From: Jacaranda mimosifolia
Taxonomy: Eukaryota; Streptophyta; Magnoliopsida; Lamiales; Bignoniaceae
Assembly: GCA_018894105.1 (NCBI GenBank)
Contig: CM032119.1
Span: forward strand, 15,145,246 to 15,209,245
Reading direction: 5' to 3'
Length of the DNA stretch: 64,000 bases
Shown here: in pieces, positions 48,954 to 59,930 of the stretch
Position numbering within the stretch: the first letter of the stretch is position 1
How the letters are laid out: each line of letters starts with the position of its first letter
The notes under the pieces: model-generated
The model's input: the letters and a program-made list of their open reading frames with translations, nothing else
Databases searched by the model: none
Told to the model about the DNA's origin: nothing
Position numbers and translations under genes: made by a program

Positions 48954-50005
48954 ATGTCCAAGAATCCACTAAGCATCATATTGGAATTTAATAAACTAAC
49001 TGGGCCGAACTAACACAATTGGCTTCAAAACGTCAAAATCGTTCTTGACTCCGAGAAATGGACATATGTCCTAACACAAAGTCCGTCGGACACCATAGGT
49101 GAGGATGCCGATCAAGAGACACATGAAATGTTCACTAAATGGTAGAGGATGACCTCCAAACCCATTGCCTCATGATGACCTCTATGTCCCATGAGCTTCA
49201 AAAGTATCATGAGCATATAAAAAATGCTTCCGAGATGCATTTACACCCATAAGAATTGTATGGGGTACAAACGAGACATGAGAGGTACATGTACTCAAAT
49301 AAGCTCTTTCGGTCTAGGATGATGGAGGGGTCTAGTGTCCATGATTATGGGCTTAAGATGATTGGACTTATTCAGAAGTTCGTTACTTTGGAAGTAGTCA
49401 TAGACAATGACCTCTATGTAGATTTGATCCTTTAATGCTTGTCTAGCTTATTTGGCCAATTCGTGATGAACTTTAATATGTCTAAGCAACAAATCACAAT
49501 TAATGAATTAGTCAATATGTTGACAACAGTTGAGACAACTATGAGAATGGACAAACCTTTAATGATTAATTAATCATCCAAGTCTAAAGGCCGAAGGGGA
49601 AAGAAGAAATGATGTAAGAAGAAGAAAACTTCTTCTTCGAAGGGAAAGCAAGCATTAAAACCATCTAGTAAGAAAAAAATGAGGATAAGAAAGATGCCAC
49701 TTGTTTCAACTCTAGTGAGACGGGCCACTGGAAGTGAAATTTCAAGGAATACTTCGCAATCCTTGGAAAGGATATGTATTTTATTGAAGTGTACTGAACT
49801 ACCAATTCTTCTTTATTGGTATTTGATATCGTATGTGGTTCTCTCATTTGTAATTGGTTACAGGGGATGGAAAGAAGAATGAGCCTAAGTGATGAGGATT
49901 TGATCCAATGCCTTGGTAATGGAACAAACGTTGTGGTCAAAGTTGAAGGCGTTATGAAGTTAGACTTAGGACACTCCTTTATTGTACTAGATCCTTGTTA
50001 CTATG
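48954..50005 (+). pseudogene. copia B gag and protease start (broken)
   Basis: The ATG at 48954 opens MSKNPLSIIL, with NKLTGPN soon after, as in copia A. The UBN2 region is at 49318-49590, with stops and MSKQQITINELVNMLTTVET. The zinc knuckle near 49695-49740 is lost: CFNSSETGHWK lacks the second Cys and is followed by a stop. Protease reads FDIVCGSLICN where copia A has FDTACGSHLCN. The open frame 49816-50010 then runs to YYV at the Tat insertion. Confidence 0.78.
50001..50005. repeat. Target-site duplication of Tat element, left (CTATG)
   Basis: CTATG precedes TGTAAACAT and is repeated exactly at 61530-61534. Confidence 0.93.
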
Positions 50006-50375
50006 TGTAAACATATTAAATTTTTGACCAATTGAGAAGTGACACATGTAAAATAATATATTAAATATTAATTTAAAATCTTCTATTTAAATTTTGGGAT
50101 ATATTAAATTTGATTCTAAAAGATAAATAGTTAATTTTAATTAATAATTTAGTATTTATTTTATATTCAAATCAACTATTGACACATGTCAAAGATGGAG
50201 TGTTTGCATATATAGATCAATCAAATTAAAAATATTTGATGTTGACATTATCTTTGATGTTTGATATTATCAAAATCAAATATATATGATATTATCTCTT
50301 TATATTTGATATTATTTTATCAAAGAGATAACCTTTGAAGGAGTTCAAGTCAATCAGAAGTCTTGCATCAAACAC

Positions 50376-50385
50376 CTATATAAAG
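50376..50385 (+). promoter_or_regulatory. TATA box of Tat 5' LTR
   Basis: CTATATAAAG, identical at 60906-60915 in the 3' LTR. It lies about 370 bp into the LTR, so transcription would start near 50410, just before the tandem repeat. Confidence 0.75.
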
Positions 50386-50476
50386 AGGTAATTCCAGCTC
50401 ATTTGACACATCACACAAATTACAGCAGATGAGAGAAACTTTGAAGGAGTCCAGCAATTCTCTCAAGCAAATTCAA

Positions 50477-50870
50477 GGAGATCCGGATGTTCAAGGCATT
50501 CTTCAAGGAATTCATATATTTTTGGCATTTGATTCGAGATTAAGGTGCAAAGCCCTCGAATTGGCGTTATTTTTATTCAAGGAGATCCACAACGTTCAAG
50601 GCGTTCTTCACAGAATCTATATATTTTTGGCGTTTGATTTGAGATTAAGGTGCGAAGCCTCCAAATTGGTGTTATTCTATTCAAATCAAATTCAAAGGAG
50701 ATCCATGATGTTCAAGGCATTCTTCGCGGAATTCATATATTTTTGGGGTTTGATTCGAGATTAAGGTGCGAAGCTCTCGAATTGGCATTATTTTATTCAA
50801 ATCAAATTCAAATGAGATCCACGGCATTTATGGCATTTTTCGCGGAGCTCAAGATTATATTTGGAAGGGA
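50477..50870 (+). repeat. ~104/116-bp tandem repeat in Tat 5' LTR, ~3.5 units
   Basis: GGAGATCC marks unit starts at 50477, 50581, 50697 and (as TGAGATCC) 50813. Each unit includes GTTCAAGGCGTTCTTC, CATATATTTTTGG, TTTGATTCGAGATTAAGGTG and CCCTCGAATTGG. Confidence 0.85.
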
Positions 50871-51006
50871 AGAATCAGAGGATTAGAATAGCGATAGAAT
50901 CCACAGTTGATTAATTGATTTTGATTTTAATTTTATTTGTATAATTTTTTTTCTTGTTTTGTAATTTTAATTTTTGCAGACAAGAAAAATTTGTTGTTTC
51001 AAATTT

Positions 51007-51024
51007 TGGCATGCCTAGAAGGAC
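51007..51024 (+). other. Probable primer binding site of Tat element
   Basis: TGGCATGCCTAGAAGGAC lies five bases after the LTR. Position and the TGG start fit a tRNA primer site. The tRNA cannot be named with certainty. Confidence 0.5.
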
Positions 51025-51069
51025 TATCTCTACGTCTCATCTCTTTCCTTTATCAAAGATTGAAGTATC

Positions 51070-52670
51070 ATGGCCAGCAACAAGATTGTTGCATTGAAGA
51101 TGACTATCTCAAATTCCATAAATACTAGAGTAAGAAGCATTGGCGTCACCACAAGGAGTATGTCCGAAAATTCGCAATCATCTTCAAAAGTAAATTATTC
51201 ACTTGAAGTTGTGGAAAAGGCATCGTTGCATGCTATTGATACTAATGAAATTGGTGGAGACTTAAAGGAAGAATCAACACCATCCACTCCTCAAGCATAG
51301 CGCCAGTAATGGTGACGAGTGCTACAACTTTGGAGGAACAAATTGCTAATTTGACGAAAATTATTGAAGGGCTAGCAAAGCATGTCCAAGAACAAGATTC
51401 TCAAATCTCCAAGTTGATGAACAATGTGGATAATGATGAGACTAGTCGTGTGATGGAGAAACAAATAGAGGCTCAAGATGAAGTCGAAACATCCACAAAG
51501 AGATAGCCAATTGAAAATGAAAAGCCTAAAACAAAGGAACTACAAATTTCCACCGATGGACTAATTCCTGTTGACCAATTGAGGGAGTTTATCATGGAAA
51601 CTATCAAAGATAAATTTGAAAGAAACTCTAAGTCATTTATGACTTATTCCAAGCCATATACTCGAAGGATTGACAACTTAAAAATGCCGACTGGTTAGCA
51701 GCCACCAAAGTTCTAGCAATTTGATGGCAAAGGTAATCCAAAGCAACATGTGGCTCATTTCATTGAAACTTGCAATAATGCTAGGACATATGAAGATCAC
51801 TTAGTTAAGTAGTTTGTTTGATCCTTGAAGGGTAATGCTTTTGATGGTATACTGACTTAGAAGCAGGCTCAATTGATAGTTGGGGGCAATTGGAGCAAGA
51901 ATTTCTCAATCATTTCTACTGTACTCGAAGACAGTTAGTATGATTGAACTCACCAATTCTTGCCAGTGGAAAGAAGAGCTAGTCATTGATTAGATTAATC
52001 TTTGGAGAAACATAAGCCTTAATTGCAAAGACAGATTGTCTGAGGCTTCAGCTATCAAGATGTGTATTCAAGGGATGCATTGGGGACTTCGATATATTTT
52101 GGAAGGAATTCAACCCAAAACATTTGAAGAATTGGCTACTCGAGCCCATGATATGGAGTTAAGCATGTTTGCTAGCGGAGTAGAAGGACCACCTATTCAA
52201 GAGCCTTTTAAGTCTAAAAAAATAAGAATTCAAGAAAGGGGGCAACCTCTTGCTAAGGCACAGAGTAAAGAAGCTACGGCGGTGAATGCAACACTTATCA
52301 AGTTTCGCACGAAAGCAGAAAGCACAAAGGACAAAAAGAAAGATATCTCCCAAGAAAGAGGACAAAGAGCATTAACTTTAAAGGAGATACAGGCTAAGAC
52401 CTACCCATTCCACGATTCTGATGTCTCTGGAATATTTGATGATTTACTAATTGCAAATCTCATTGAATTACCTAAAATGAAGCGACCTGAAGAAGCTGGG
52501 AAAATTGATGACCTAAAGTATTGCAAGTACCATCGATTGGTGGGTCACCCAATTCATGATTGCTTCGTATTCAAAGATAAAGTAATGCAATTGGCCCGAC
52601 AAGGGAAAATCTCACTTGAGAAGGATAATGCTGCCTCAAATCATGCTACTATCGAGATTGAAAAGGATGT
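51070..52670 (+). pseudogene. Tat gag pseudogene
   Basis: The ATG at 51070 gives MASNKIVALK and, a little later, GVTTRSMSENSQSS. 51309-51506 encodes a coiled coil (LEEQIANLTKIIEGLAKHVQ). The Gag core at 51540-52160 has YSKPYTRRIDNLKMPTG, FDGKGNPKQHVAHFIETCNN and MHWGLRYILEGIQPKTFEEL, with several stops. A CX2H-type knuckle (CKYHRLVGHPIHDC) lies at about 52522-52563. These features match Tat-lineage Gag. Stops at 51504, 51697 and 51715 and further downstream abolish the product. Confidence 0.82.
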
Positions 52671-54058
52671 ACTTGGTGATCACGATAGTGACATTGCGTG
52701 CTACATGATAAGTGAAGAAAAGATTTCTTCTAGTGAAGCATATTTATCTAATGAAGAAAATTTTGATGTAATTGAGGAGTGCATGTCGGCAATGACTTTC
52801 ACTAATATAGATTTGTTGCTTGGCTCCAAGCCCTATAATAGGCCATTGTTTGTAACTGGCTATGCTGGTGAGCAGAAAATAAAAAGAATTTTGATTGATA
52901 GAGGCTCTGCAGTCAATATTTTGCCATTGCGTGTGATGAAGGATTTAGGAATTTCCACGGATGAATTGACAAACAGTCGCCTAATGATCTAAGGGTTTAA
53001 TCAAGGGAGGCAAAGGGCTCTTGCAATAATAAGGGTAAAGTTATTGATGGACGATATGTTGTCAACGGCATTATTTCATGTCATAAATGCTAAGACATCA
53101 TAGAATATGCTTTTAGGCCGACCTTGGTTACATGAAAATGGTGTAGTTCCTTCTACTTGGCATCAATATTTCATGTATTGTTGAGAAGGTGTGGTAAAAA
53201 AAGTGCTTGGAGATAGCAAACCTTTCACTGAAGCTGAATCACACTTAGCAGATGCCAAATACTACACCTAAAGTATGAAAACTGCCAAGGCTAAAAACAA
53301 GACGAATCCAAGCAATAGGATGATCTTAATGAAGGTAACAATGTTAAAGACTTCACTCCAGCATGCAGCAGTAAAGATCACATAAAGAGAGAGTCACCTC
53401 TAGTAGGATCTGAGTTATTGAAAGAATTGACATTTCCTCTAACCAAGCTTGATGCGAAGAAGCCATCTCTTCAGCTGCTAAAAGGGTTTGTTCGCACAAC
53501 TCAAGGAATCGAGGATAATCTCTTCAAAATGAGAGTTTCTTTGATCCAAAAGCTTATAAACTTCTTGTCAAAGCCAGATAGAATCTACAAGAACATTTCA
53601 TTTTGGGAAAACTCCCTCCTAAGGTTTCTGGAAAGCAAATGTATGGGCTTAACACTACCCAAAAGATGTTGAAGGAAAAAGGGTCATGGTGTTCAAAGCT
53701 CTCGAATAGGACTTGGATTTGTCCCTTAGAATCCCTTTCGTATTGCGATTAGGAGAGCCAGTAGTAATCATATAGTTGGAGAGGAATTTTCCTCAACAAA
53801 TGATGTTTTTGATGAAAATGGGAAGAAAGTCCCGCGAATCTTAGTTTTTGATAAACTTGGAAAGTAGCGGCATAAAAGAACCCATAATCGGAGATTGAAT
53901 TCATCCAAAATTCCAAAGTATTTGAAGTGGGTTAGCGGGCCAAAAAAATTCTAAGGAGTTCAATTCCTTCACGTATGAAGTGGTGCTCTATTTTGAATAT
54001 ATCATGTGGTAGAACCTTGAAGGTTAAACTGTAAACTATTATCTTCACACAAACTCAA
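52671..54058 (+). pseudogene. Tat protease and linker (broken)
   Basis: The protease active-site region reads ILIDRGSAVNILPLRVMKDL at 52891-52950, with Arg where Tat proteases usually have Gly. A stop follows at 52990. LLGRPWLHENGVVPST near 53110 is the protease C-terminal part. The rest is linker in several frames, including the open piece 53418-53672. Confidence 0.72.
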
Positions 54059-56450
54059 ATGGACGAAGAAGACGATAGAGAAAGTATGAACTCTTCATAT
54101 CATATTGTTGATAATACTAGTCGGCCAACTCGTAAAAATGCTATAGATCATCTTTTCAAGCAAATCTTCAGGCTTGTCCGCAGCGGTTACATAAGTGAAA
54201 AAGATGGCGTCATGAAGATGGTTCATAAAAAAAGAAAGGGTGGACAAACAAGGGCATGCGTGAAATTCAAGAAGATTGAGCCCATGGAAGAGGATATTGC
54301 GCCAGCATACCATATTTCTTTGAGTGAAGAATTGTTGATTGAAGAAGAAGATGCTGAAACTACTCCTCTTGAGTTCGAAGAAGGTGTTAAAGCCACTGTA
54401 GATGAATTGAAAGAGATCAATTTAGGTGATACCAATGACCCTCGGCCTATCTACGTTAGTGCTTTATTGACTGCTGAGGAAGAAGAAATATATGTTGAGT
54501 TATTACATGAATTTAAAGATGTATTTGTATGGTTGTACAAAGAGATGCTTGGGTTAGATCCAAAGGTGGCAGTCCATCACCTATCAGTAAAGAAAGGAAC
54601 TCGTCCAGTCAAACAAGCTCAATGACGATTCCGCCCTGAACTGGTTCCTTTAATTGAAGCTGAAGTGAACAAGCTCATCGAGGTTGGGTTCATTCGAGAA
54701 GTCAAGTATCCAACATGGATTTCCAGCATTATCTCAGTAAGAAAGAAAAATGGCTAAATTCGAGTTTGTGTTGACTTTAGGGACTTGAATGGTGCTTGTC
54801 CTAAGGATGATTCTCCATTGCCCATTGCTGAACTCATGATTGATGCCACCATAGGGCATGGAGAACTATCATTTATGGATGGATCATCTGGGTATAATCA
54901 AATACGTATGTCACCAAAAGATGAGGACTTGACGGCATTTCATACTCCTAAGGGTATATACTGTTATAAAGTGATGCCGTTTGGGTTGAAGAATCCTGGT
55001 GCCATATATCAGAGAGCTATTCAGAAGATTTTTGATGATATGCTTCACAAGAATATTGACTGTTATGTTGATGACGTGGTTGTCAAGTTTAAAAGGCGAG
55101 AAGATCACCTACAAGATTTGAGACGAGTTTTGGAATGCTTGAGAAAATATCAACTCAAAATGAATCCCTTAAAGTGTGCATTTGGTGTTACATAGGGGAA
55201 GTTTCTGGGATTTATTGTTCGTCATCGAGGTATAGAAATCAAGCAAGCAAAGATTAATGCAACTCTGAGAATGCCTGAACCTTGAGACATCCATGAACTC
55301 AAAAGTTTGCAAGGAAAGTTAGCTTATTTAAGGAGATTCATATCAAATTTAGCTAAGAGATGTCAACCATTCGGCCGTCTCATGAAGAAGGGTGTTCCAT
55401 TTGAGTGGGATGAAGCTTGTAATAATGCTTTTAAAAGTATAAAAGCCTATTTGATGATGCCTCATGTGCTGGTCACACTAATACTTGGACGTCCGCTGAT
55501 TCTTTACGTTGCTGCTCAAGAACTTTCCATTGGAGCTTTATTGGCACTAGAGAACAATGAAAGAAAGTAAAACTCCTTGTATTACTTGAGTAGGATGATG
55601 ATGCCAAATGAGGAGAAATACTCACCAATTGAGAAAATATGTTTGACTCTAATTTTTGCAATCCAAAAGTTGAAGCATTACTTTCAAACACATACTGTCC
55701 GTCTTATCTCAAAAGCAAATCCACTAAAATATGTCATGCCAAAACCTATCCTCTCTGATAGACTCACAAGATGGTACCTTCAGTTACAATAGTTTGAGAT
55801 TATCTATGTTCCGCAGAAGACAGTAAAAGGGCAAGTTTTTGCTGACTTCTTAGTTGATCATCCCATCCCTGCTGAGTGGGAATTATCTGATGACCTACTC
55901 AATGAAGATGTCTTGGTAGTTGAAATTGTATCTCCTTGGAAGATGTACCTTGATGGAGCATCCCACAGAGAAGAAGCTGGCGCGGTAGTGGTATTCATCA
56001 CATCAAATGATGAAGTATTACCATATTCCTTTACTTTAACTGAAAATTGCTCCAATAATGTTGCTGAATATCAAGCTCTTATTCTTGGGTTGGAGATGGC
56101 AGTTGACATAAAACAGTTGCACCTTAAAGTCTATGGAGATTCTAAGTTAGTGGTCAACCAATTGCTTGGATCATATGAATTCAAGAAGCCTGAGTTACTC
56201 CCGTACTTTAATTATGCAAAAATACTCATTGGATGGCTTGGGGATGCAGAAATTTAACGTGTGCCAAGGAAAGAAAACAAGCAAGCTTATGCGTTAGCTG
56301 AATTTGCCTCTTCACTTGCCATACCTAAAAATGAAATGTGTATTCCAATATGTAGAAGCTGGGTTGTGCCGCCAATTTTTGAGGATGAGGATTATGAAGA
56401 AAATGAAAGCCATGTTGTTCAAGTATTTGAGATAGAGAAGGAGGATTAGC
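54059..56450 (+). pseudogene. Tat reverse transcriptase, RNase H and second (archaeal-type) RNase H
   Basis: RT runs from 54560, with stops at 54623-54625 and about 54755. VDFRDLNGACPKDD, MDGSSGYNQI and MPFGLKN are kept, and the catalytic CYVDDVVV at 55061-55084 is intact. A stop at 55193-55195 follows the connection region. First RNase H (55470-55860): its first catalytic Asp appears lost, with YVAAQE where YTDA-like is usual. Second RNase H (55940-56310): catalytic residues at 55952-55954 (Asp in YLDGAS), 56065-56067 (Glu in AEYQAL) and 56138-56140 (Asp in YGDSKLV) are present. The last reads Tyr at 56288-56290 (KQAYALAEFA). A second RNase H of this type defines the Tat lineage. Confidence 0.88.
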
Positions 56451-57558
56451 GCCAACCAATCATAGAGAAGTTACCTGATGATCCACATCAAAAAGCTGAT
56501 ATCCGACGTCGTGTTGCTCACTTTATTTATTACAAAGGTGTACTTTATTGGCGATCATTTGATGGAGTCTTCTTGCAATGTTTAAGTAATGATGAAGCTA
56601 TCCAAGCTATGGAAGAAGGTCATTCCGGGGTTTGTGGCGCTTACCAGTCAGGTCTGAAATTATATTTTCGAATAAAAAGAGTAGGCTACTACTGGCCAAC
56701 AATGGTGAAAGATTGGATAGATTATGCACAAAGATGTCAAGCTTGCCAATTTCATGCAAATTTTATTCACCAACCACCCGAGCCATTGCATCCAACTGTT
56801 GCTTCGTGGCCATTTGATGCTTGGGGATTAGATGTGCTTGGAGCCGTGACAAAGTCTTTTGCTGGGCACTTATATATATTAGCTGCAATAGACTATTTCT
56901 CGAAGTGGGCTGAAGCAATACCCCTCAAAGAAGTAAAGAAGGAAAATGTTGCTGACTTATCCACATCAACATTATATATCGCTATGGGGTTCCTAGATAC
57001 ATAATCACTAATAATGGAAAGCCCTTTTGTAATAGTCTGATAGATAAACTTTGTCAGAAGTTCAATTTTAAGTAGAGAAAATTTTCCATGTACTATGCCG
57101 CGGCTAATGGTCTTGCTAAGGCATTCAATAAAACTCTATGTAATTTGCTGAAGAAAATAGTCTCAAAGACAAAGAGGGATTGGCATGAAAGAATCGGAGA
57201 AACTTTATGGGCATATCGAACTACTCATAGAACACCTACACAAGCAACTCCGTATTCATTGGTTGATGGTGTTGAAGTTGTTTTACCTTTTGAGCAACAA
57301 ATTCCATCATTAAGGATAGCCATACAAGAAGGATTGACTGAGGAAGAAAATGCACGCTTACATCTTGAAGAATTGGAGTCCCTTGATGAGAAAAGGTTGG
57401 AAGCACAACAAAGACTTGAGTGTTACCAAACTAGGCTCTCTAGGGCAATTAACAAGAAGGTGCGATCACGATCTTTTCAAGTTGGAGATTCGGTGCTCAC
57501 TGTGAAAAGGCCCATCATCATAACTCATCGAACTGGGAATAGGTTCACATCAGTTTAA
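56451..57558 (+). pseudogene. Tat integrase, catalytically dead and C-terminally truncated
   Basis: The zinc region is at about 56600-56750, with EGHSGVCGAY and CQACQFHAN. The core begins WGLDVLGAVTKSF with the first Asp kept at 56830-56832. The second acidic position reads Asn (ITNNGKPF, 57010-57012) and the third reads Lys in place of Glu (NGLAKAFNK, 57118-57120). The GPY region is cut off: the frame ends HRTGNRFTSV and a stop at 57556-57558. This is about 35-40 residues earlier than usual for the family (from memory of family length), and AT-rich repeats follow. Confidence 0.85.
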
Positions 57559-57923
57559 GTTTTTAGTAGTTTAATTATTTTTTATTAAGTTTGAGTTTTT
57601 AGTTTGTTAAGTAAAGAAGAAGAAGAAGAAGAAGAAGAAGAAGAAGAAGAAGAAGAAGAAATTTTAGTTTCTTGAGTTAATTAGTTTGTTAAGTCAAAAA
57701 AAAAAAAAAAGTAGTTTAGTTGTTTTTATTAAGTTTGAATTTTTAGTAGTTTAATTGTTTTTATTAGGTTTGAGTTTTTAGTTGATTAAGTTTTCTTTAA
57801 AAAAAAAATCAAAAGATTGCAAGATAGAAAATAAAAAAAAATCTATTATGTAATCTAAAAAAAATCATAAATAAATAAATGCAACATAGTTTATTTTTTT
57901 TTTAAAAGAAAGAGCAAAAAGTT
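57559..57923. repeat. AT-rich tract with short direct repeats and (AAG)n
   Basis: GTTTTTAGTAGTTTAATT-TTTTTATTAAGTTTGAGT occurs about three times around a (AAG)16 microsatellite at 57613-57661. This replaces the expected end of integrase. Confidence 0.75.
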
Positions 57924-58490
57924 CTAAACAATTTTCAAATAAAAGGACTCAAGTTCTTCAATTTTTTTGATAGCTTCCAAGTGTTCTATTGAAGTTTGCA
58001 AATTCTCAACCACTTGATTACTCAATGGAGGAGTACTCTTGAGAGCAACAATTTTCTCTTCAATCTCATGAATTTCAGCTTGAGCTCTTTGAAGATATTG
58101 TTGTTGGTGTTTCAATGAAGAAGTCAAATTTTTTTTGCATTCCTTCAAATTATCAAGCTTCTTCCCAACACATTCCAGCTCTTCTTGGGTGGATTGAATT
58201 TGATTCACTTCTTTGCTTTTTCTAGTTTGAGCATTATGGAGATGATTTTTGGCTTCATCTAGTTGTTGTGCAAGAAGCTCGTTGATCCTTTCTCAAAAAA
58301 ATGCTAATTTTGCTTCATCATAAGCGATGCCCTTGTCAAATAATATTTGCAATAATTCTTCCACGTTGGAGATATCAAATTTGTTGAAGCCCCTCATTGA
58401 TTTGAGCACAAATTGAACACTATCTTTGATAGATGAGAAGGAGTCAAGTGGAGTATTTGCTATTCTCTTGCGAAGGCCATCCCACAACAT
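57924..58490 (-). pseudogene. Antisense ORF of Tat element, C-terminal coiled-coil block
   Basis: On the minus strand 189 codons run from MLWDGLRKRIANTPLDSF (58490) to LESFYLKIV and a stop at 57924, with one internal TGA at about 58291. The first third is predicted helical (SSIKDSVQFVLKSM, NVEELLQILFDKG). The rest is a long coiled coil (STQEELECVGKKLDNLKECK, HEIEEKIVALKS). That a frame this long survives antisense to no known sense gene argues for real coding history. Antisense ORFs with plant-mobile-domain proteins are known from some Tat-lineage elements, and this tail resembles theirs. Function is unknown. Confidence 0.6.
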
Positions 58491-58775
58491 TTGAAGATAT
58501 TTTCTTTTTAATAATTAAATACAACTTCCACACCTTTATATTTTGAAATTGAAGCACAAGGAGAGTTGGTTTATTTGATGGTTGATGATGAATTAGTTCA
58601 TTTGGAGGATAATGGTGAATTGCCCCTAAAGCATATACATTGGAAATTTTGTTTGAAGAAGCCTCCTGGGACCACCCCTCCATATACAACAAGTTTGTTT
58701 GCCTTGGCCACTCTCAATATCCTTTGATATAGTGGAATTCGCCATTATATTGAAAAGTATCTCCCTCCTTGGCCT
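58444..58775 (-). pseudogene. Antisense ORF of Tat element, middle block
   Basis: Minus-strand frame with TFQYNGEFHYIKGY, a TGA, then EWPRQTNLLYMEG and on to a stop at 58444. The TGA stands where a Trp (TGG) would suit, and GEF-x-YIKGY-x-EW resembles a conserved stretch I recall from transposon-encoded plant-mobile-domain proteins. It is out of frame with the C-terminal block, so at least one frameshift separates them. The segment is also one unit of the tandem array upstream. Confidence 0.45.
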
Positions 58776-59400
58776 TGCCTTCAATGATATTACGACCTAA
58801 TGTGGGTAGAAGAATTAATTTGTTTGATTGTTGGTGATGAATTAATTCATTTGGAGGACAATAGTGAGTTGCCCTTAAAGTCCACACCTTGCAAGTTTTG
58901 GGAACACTCCTTCGTATAAAGCAAATTCATCAGTCTTGGCCACTCAATGTATCTTGTGATGTATTAATTCGCCATCAAATTAAGGAATATGCCCCACTTG
59001 GCTTTGCCCTCAGTGATGTTGTAATCCAATGTTGGTAGAAAAGTTAGTTCGTTGATGATGAATTAATTTGTTTGGAGGACAATAATGAGTTTCCCTTAAA
59101 GCCCACACCTTGTAAGTCTTGATCTCTTGTGTCTATTAATGTTGCAACCTAATGTTGAAGAAGAATTAGTTTGATTGATTGTTGATGACGAATTAGTTCA
59201 TTTGGAGGACAATAATGAGTTGCCCTTAAAGTCCACACCTTGGAAGTCTTGATCTCTTGGGTCTATTAATGCTACAATCCAATGTTGAAGAAGAATTAGT
59301 TTGTTTGATTGTTGATGACGAATTAGTTCATTTGGAGGACAATAATAAGTTGCCCTTAAAGCCTACGCCTTGGAAGTCTTAATCTCTCGGGTCCATTAAA
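58560..59400. repeat. Tandem array in Tat 3' region, 130-bp and ~220-249-bp units
   Basis: TTTGGAGGAC (or GGAT) marks units at 58601, 58850, 59071, 59201 and 59331. Spacings are 249, 221, 130 and 130 bp. Long units contain an extra ~100-bp block (TTGGCCACTC ... TTCGCCAT) that the 130-bp units have lost. Read on the minus strand, the shared part encodes VWTLRATHYCPPNELIHHQQ, overlapping the antisense ORF. Confidence 0.8.
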
Positions 59401-59553
59401 TTAGCCTCGACTACTTTGCCGTATATCTGCCAGCAAGAAAAATGAGTAGTCAAAAGTGTGCCTTTCTCCATCGATTGATTATCTTTATCAAGAATAATCA
59501 AGTGTTGTACTCCAACGGTGGTTGAAATATCTTTAAGTGAACTATGGTGCAAT
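59390..59553 (-). pseudogene. Antisense ORF of Tat element, N-terminal block (possible exon)
   Basis: A minus-strand frame is open from the CAG at 59556-59554 to a stop near 59384. It reads HHSSLKDISTTVGVQHLIIL, then SMEKGTLLTTHFSCWQIYGK. The last residues (NLMDPRD) match LIDPRDQDFQGVDF in the neighbouring repeat units, which tie this block to the array. The first ATG in frame is the one starting MEKGTLL. No domain recognised. Confidence 0.45.
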
Positions 59554-59615
59554 CTGCAAGGACACGAGAAAAGTTAATCAAGTTGTTGAGAAAGAAAAGA
59601 AAAGGAAAAGATGTA
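59554..59615 (-). promoter_or_regulatory. Candidate 3' splice site of antisense gene
   Basis: On the minus strand a pyrimidine-rich run (TCTTTTCCTTTTCTTTTC) is followed by TTGATTAAC, a possible branch site, and TTCTCGTGTCCTTGCAG. No convincing donor was found, so this is tentative. Confidence 0.35.
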
Positions 59616-59803
59616 ATTCAAAGAAGATTGATGTGAAGAATGGTCATGTTTAATGCTCATGTGAATTAATGGAGAATTAAGTTGATGAGGAACTCATGAC
59701 AATGCTAAAATAATAGTGAATATTCATAGAGGCATTTTATCAAACATGAAGGATGCATGAGCTAAGGGAGAAAGAATAAGAAAAACTAAGAAGTGATCAA
59801 ATC

Positions 59804-59893
59804 CAACAATTTCATAGAGCAAATACCCAACAATCAAGAGCAAATTTCCAGCGATTTAACACGGTAAATTCCAGCAATTGACAAAGCAAATTC
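59804..59893. repeat. ~22-bp tandem repeat, four units
   Basis: Four units of 21-25 bp of the form CAGCAATT-GACAAAGCAAATTC. They lie just downstream (minus strand) of the antisense TATA box, so in the presumed antisense leader. Confidence 0.6.
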
Positions 59894-59930
59894 TTGATCT
59901 GTAAGTTGTGTGCTTTGAGCTCATGGTCAA

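Larger units (their letters stand above)
50006..51001 (+). repeat. 5' LTR of Tat element
   Basis: It starts TGTAAACATATTAAATTTTT and ends TTTGTTGTTTCA. A TATA box lies at 50376-50385 and a ~110-bp tandem repeat follows. The open frames 50429-50764 and 50650-50886 are in-frame readings of that repeat. Confidence 0.92.

Noticed and set aside
50429..50886. Repeated-sequence protein (LRCEALELALF), also at 60971-61225
   Set aside because: It is an in-frame reading of the LTR tandem repeat. No start context or downstream coding is seen.
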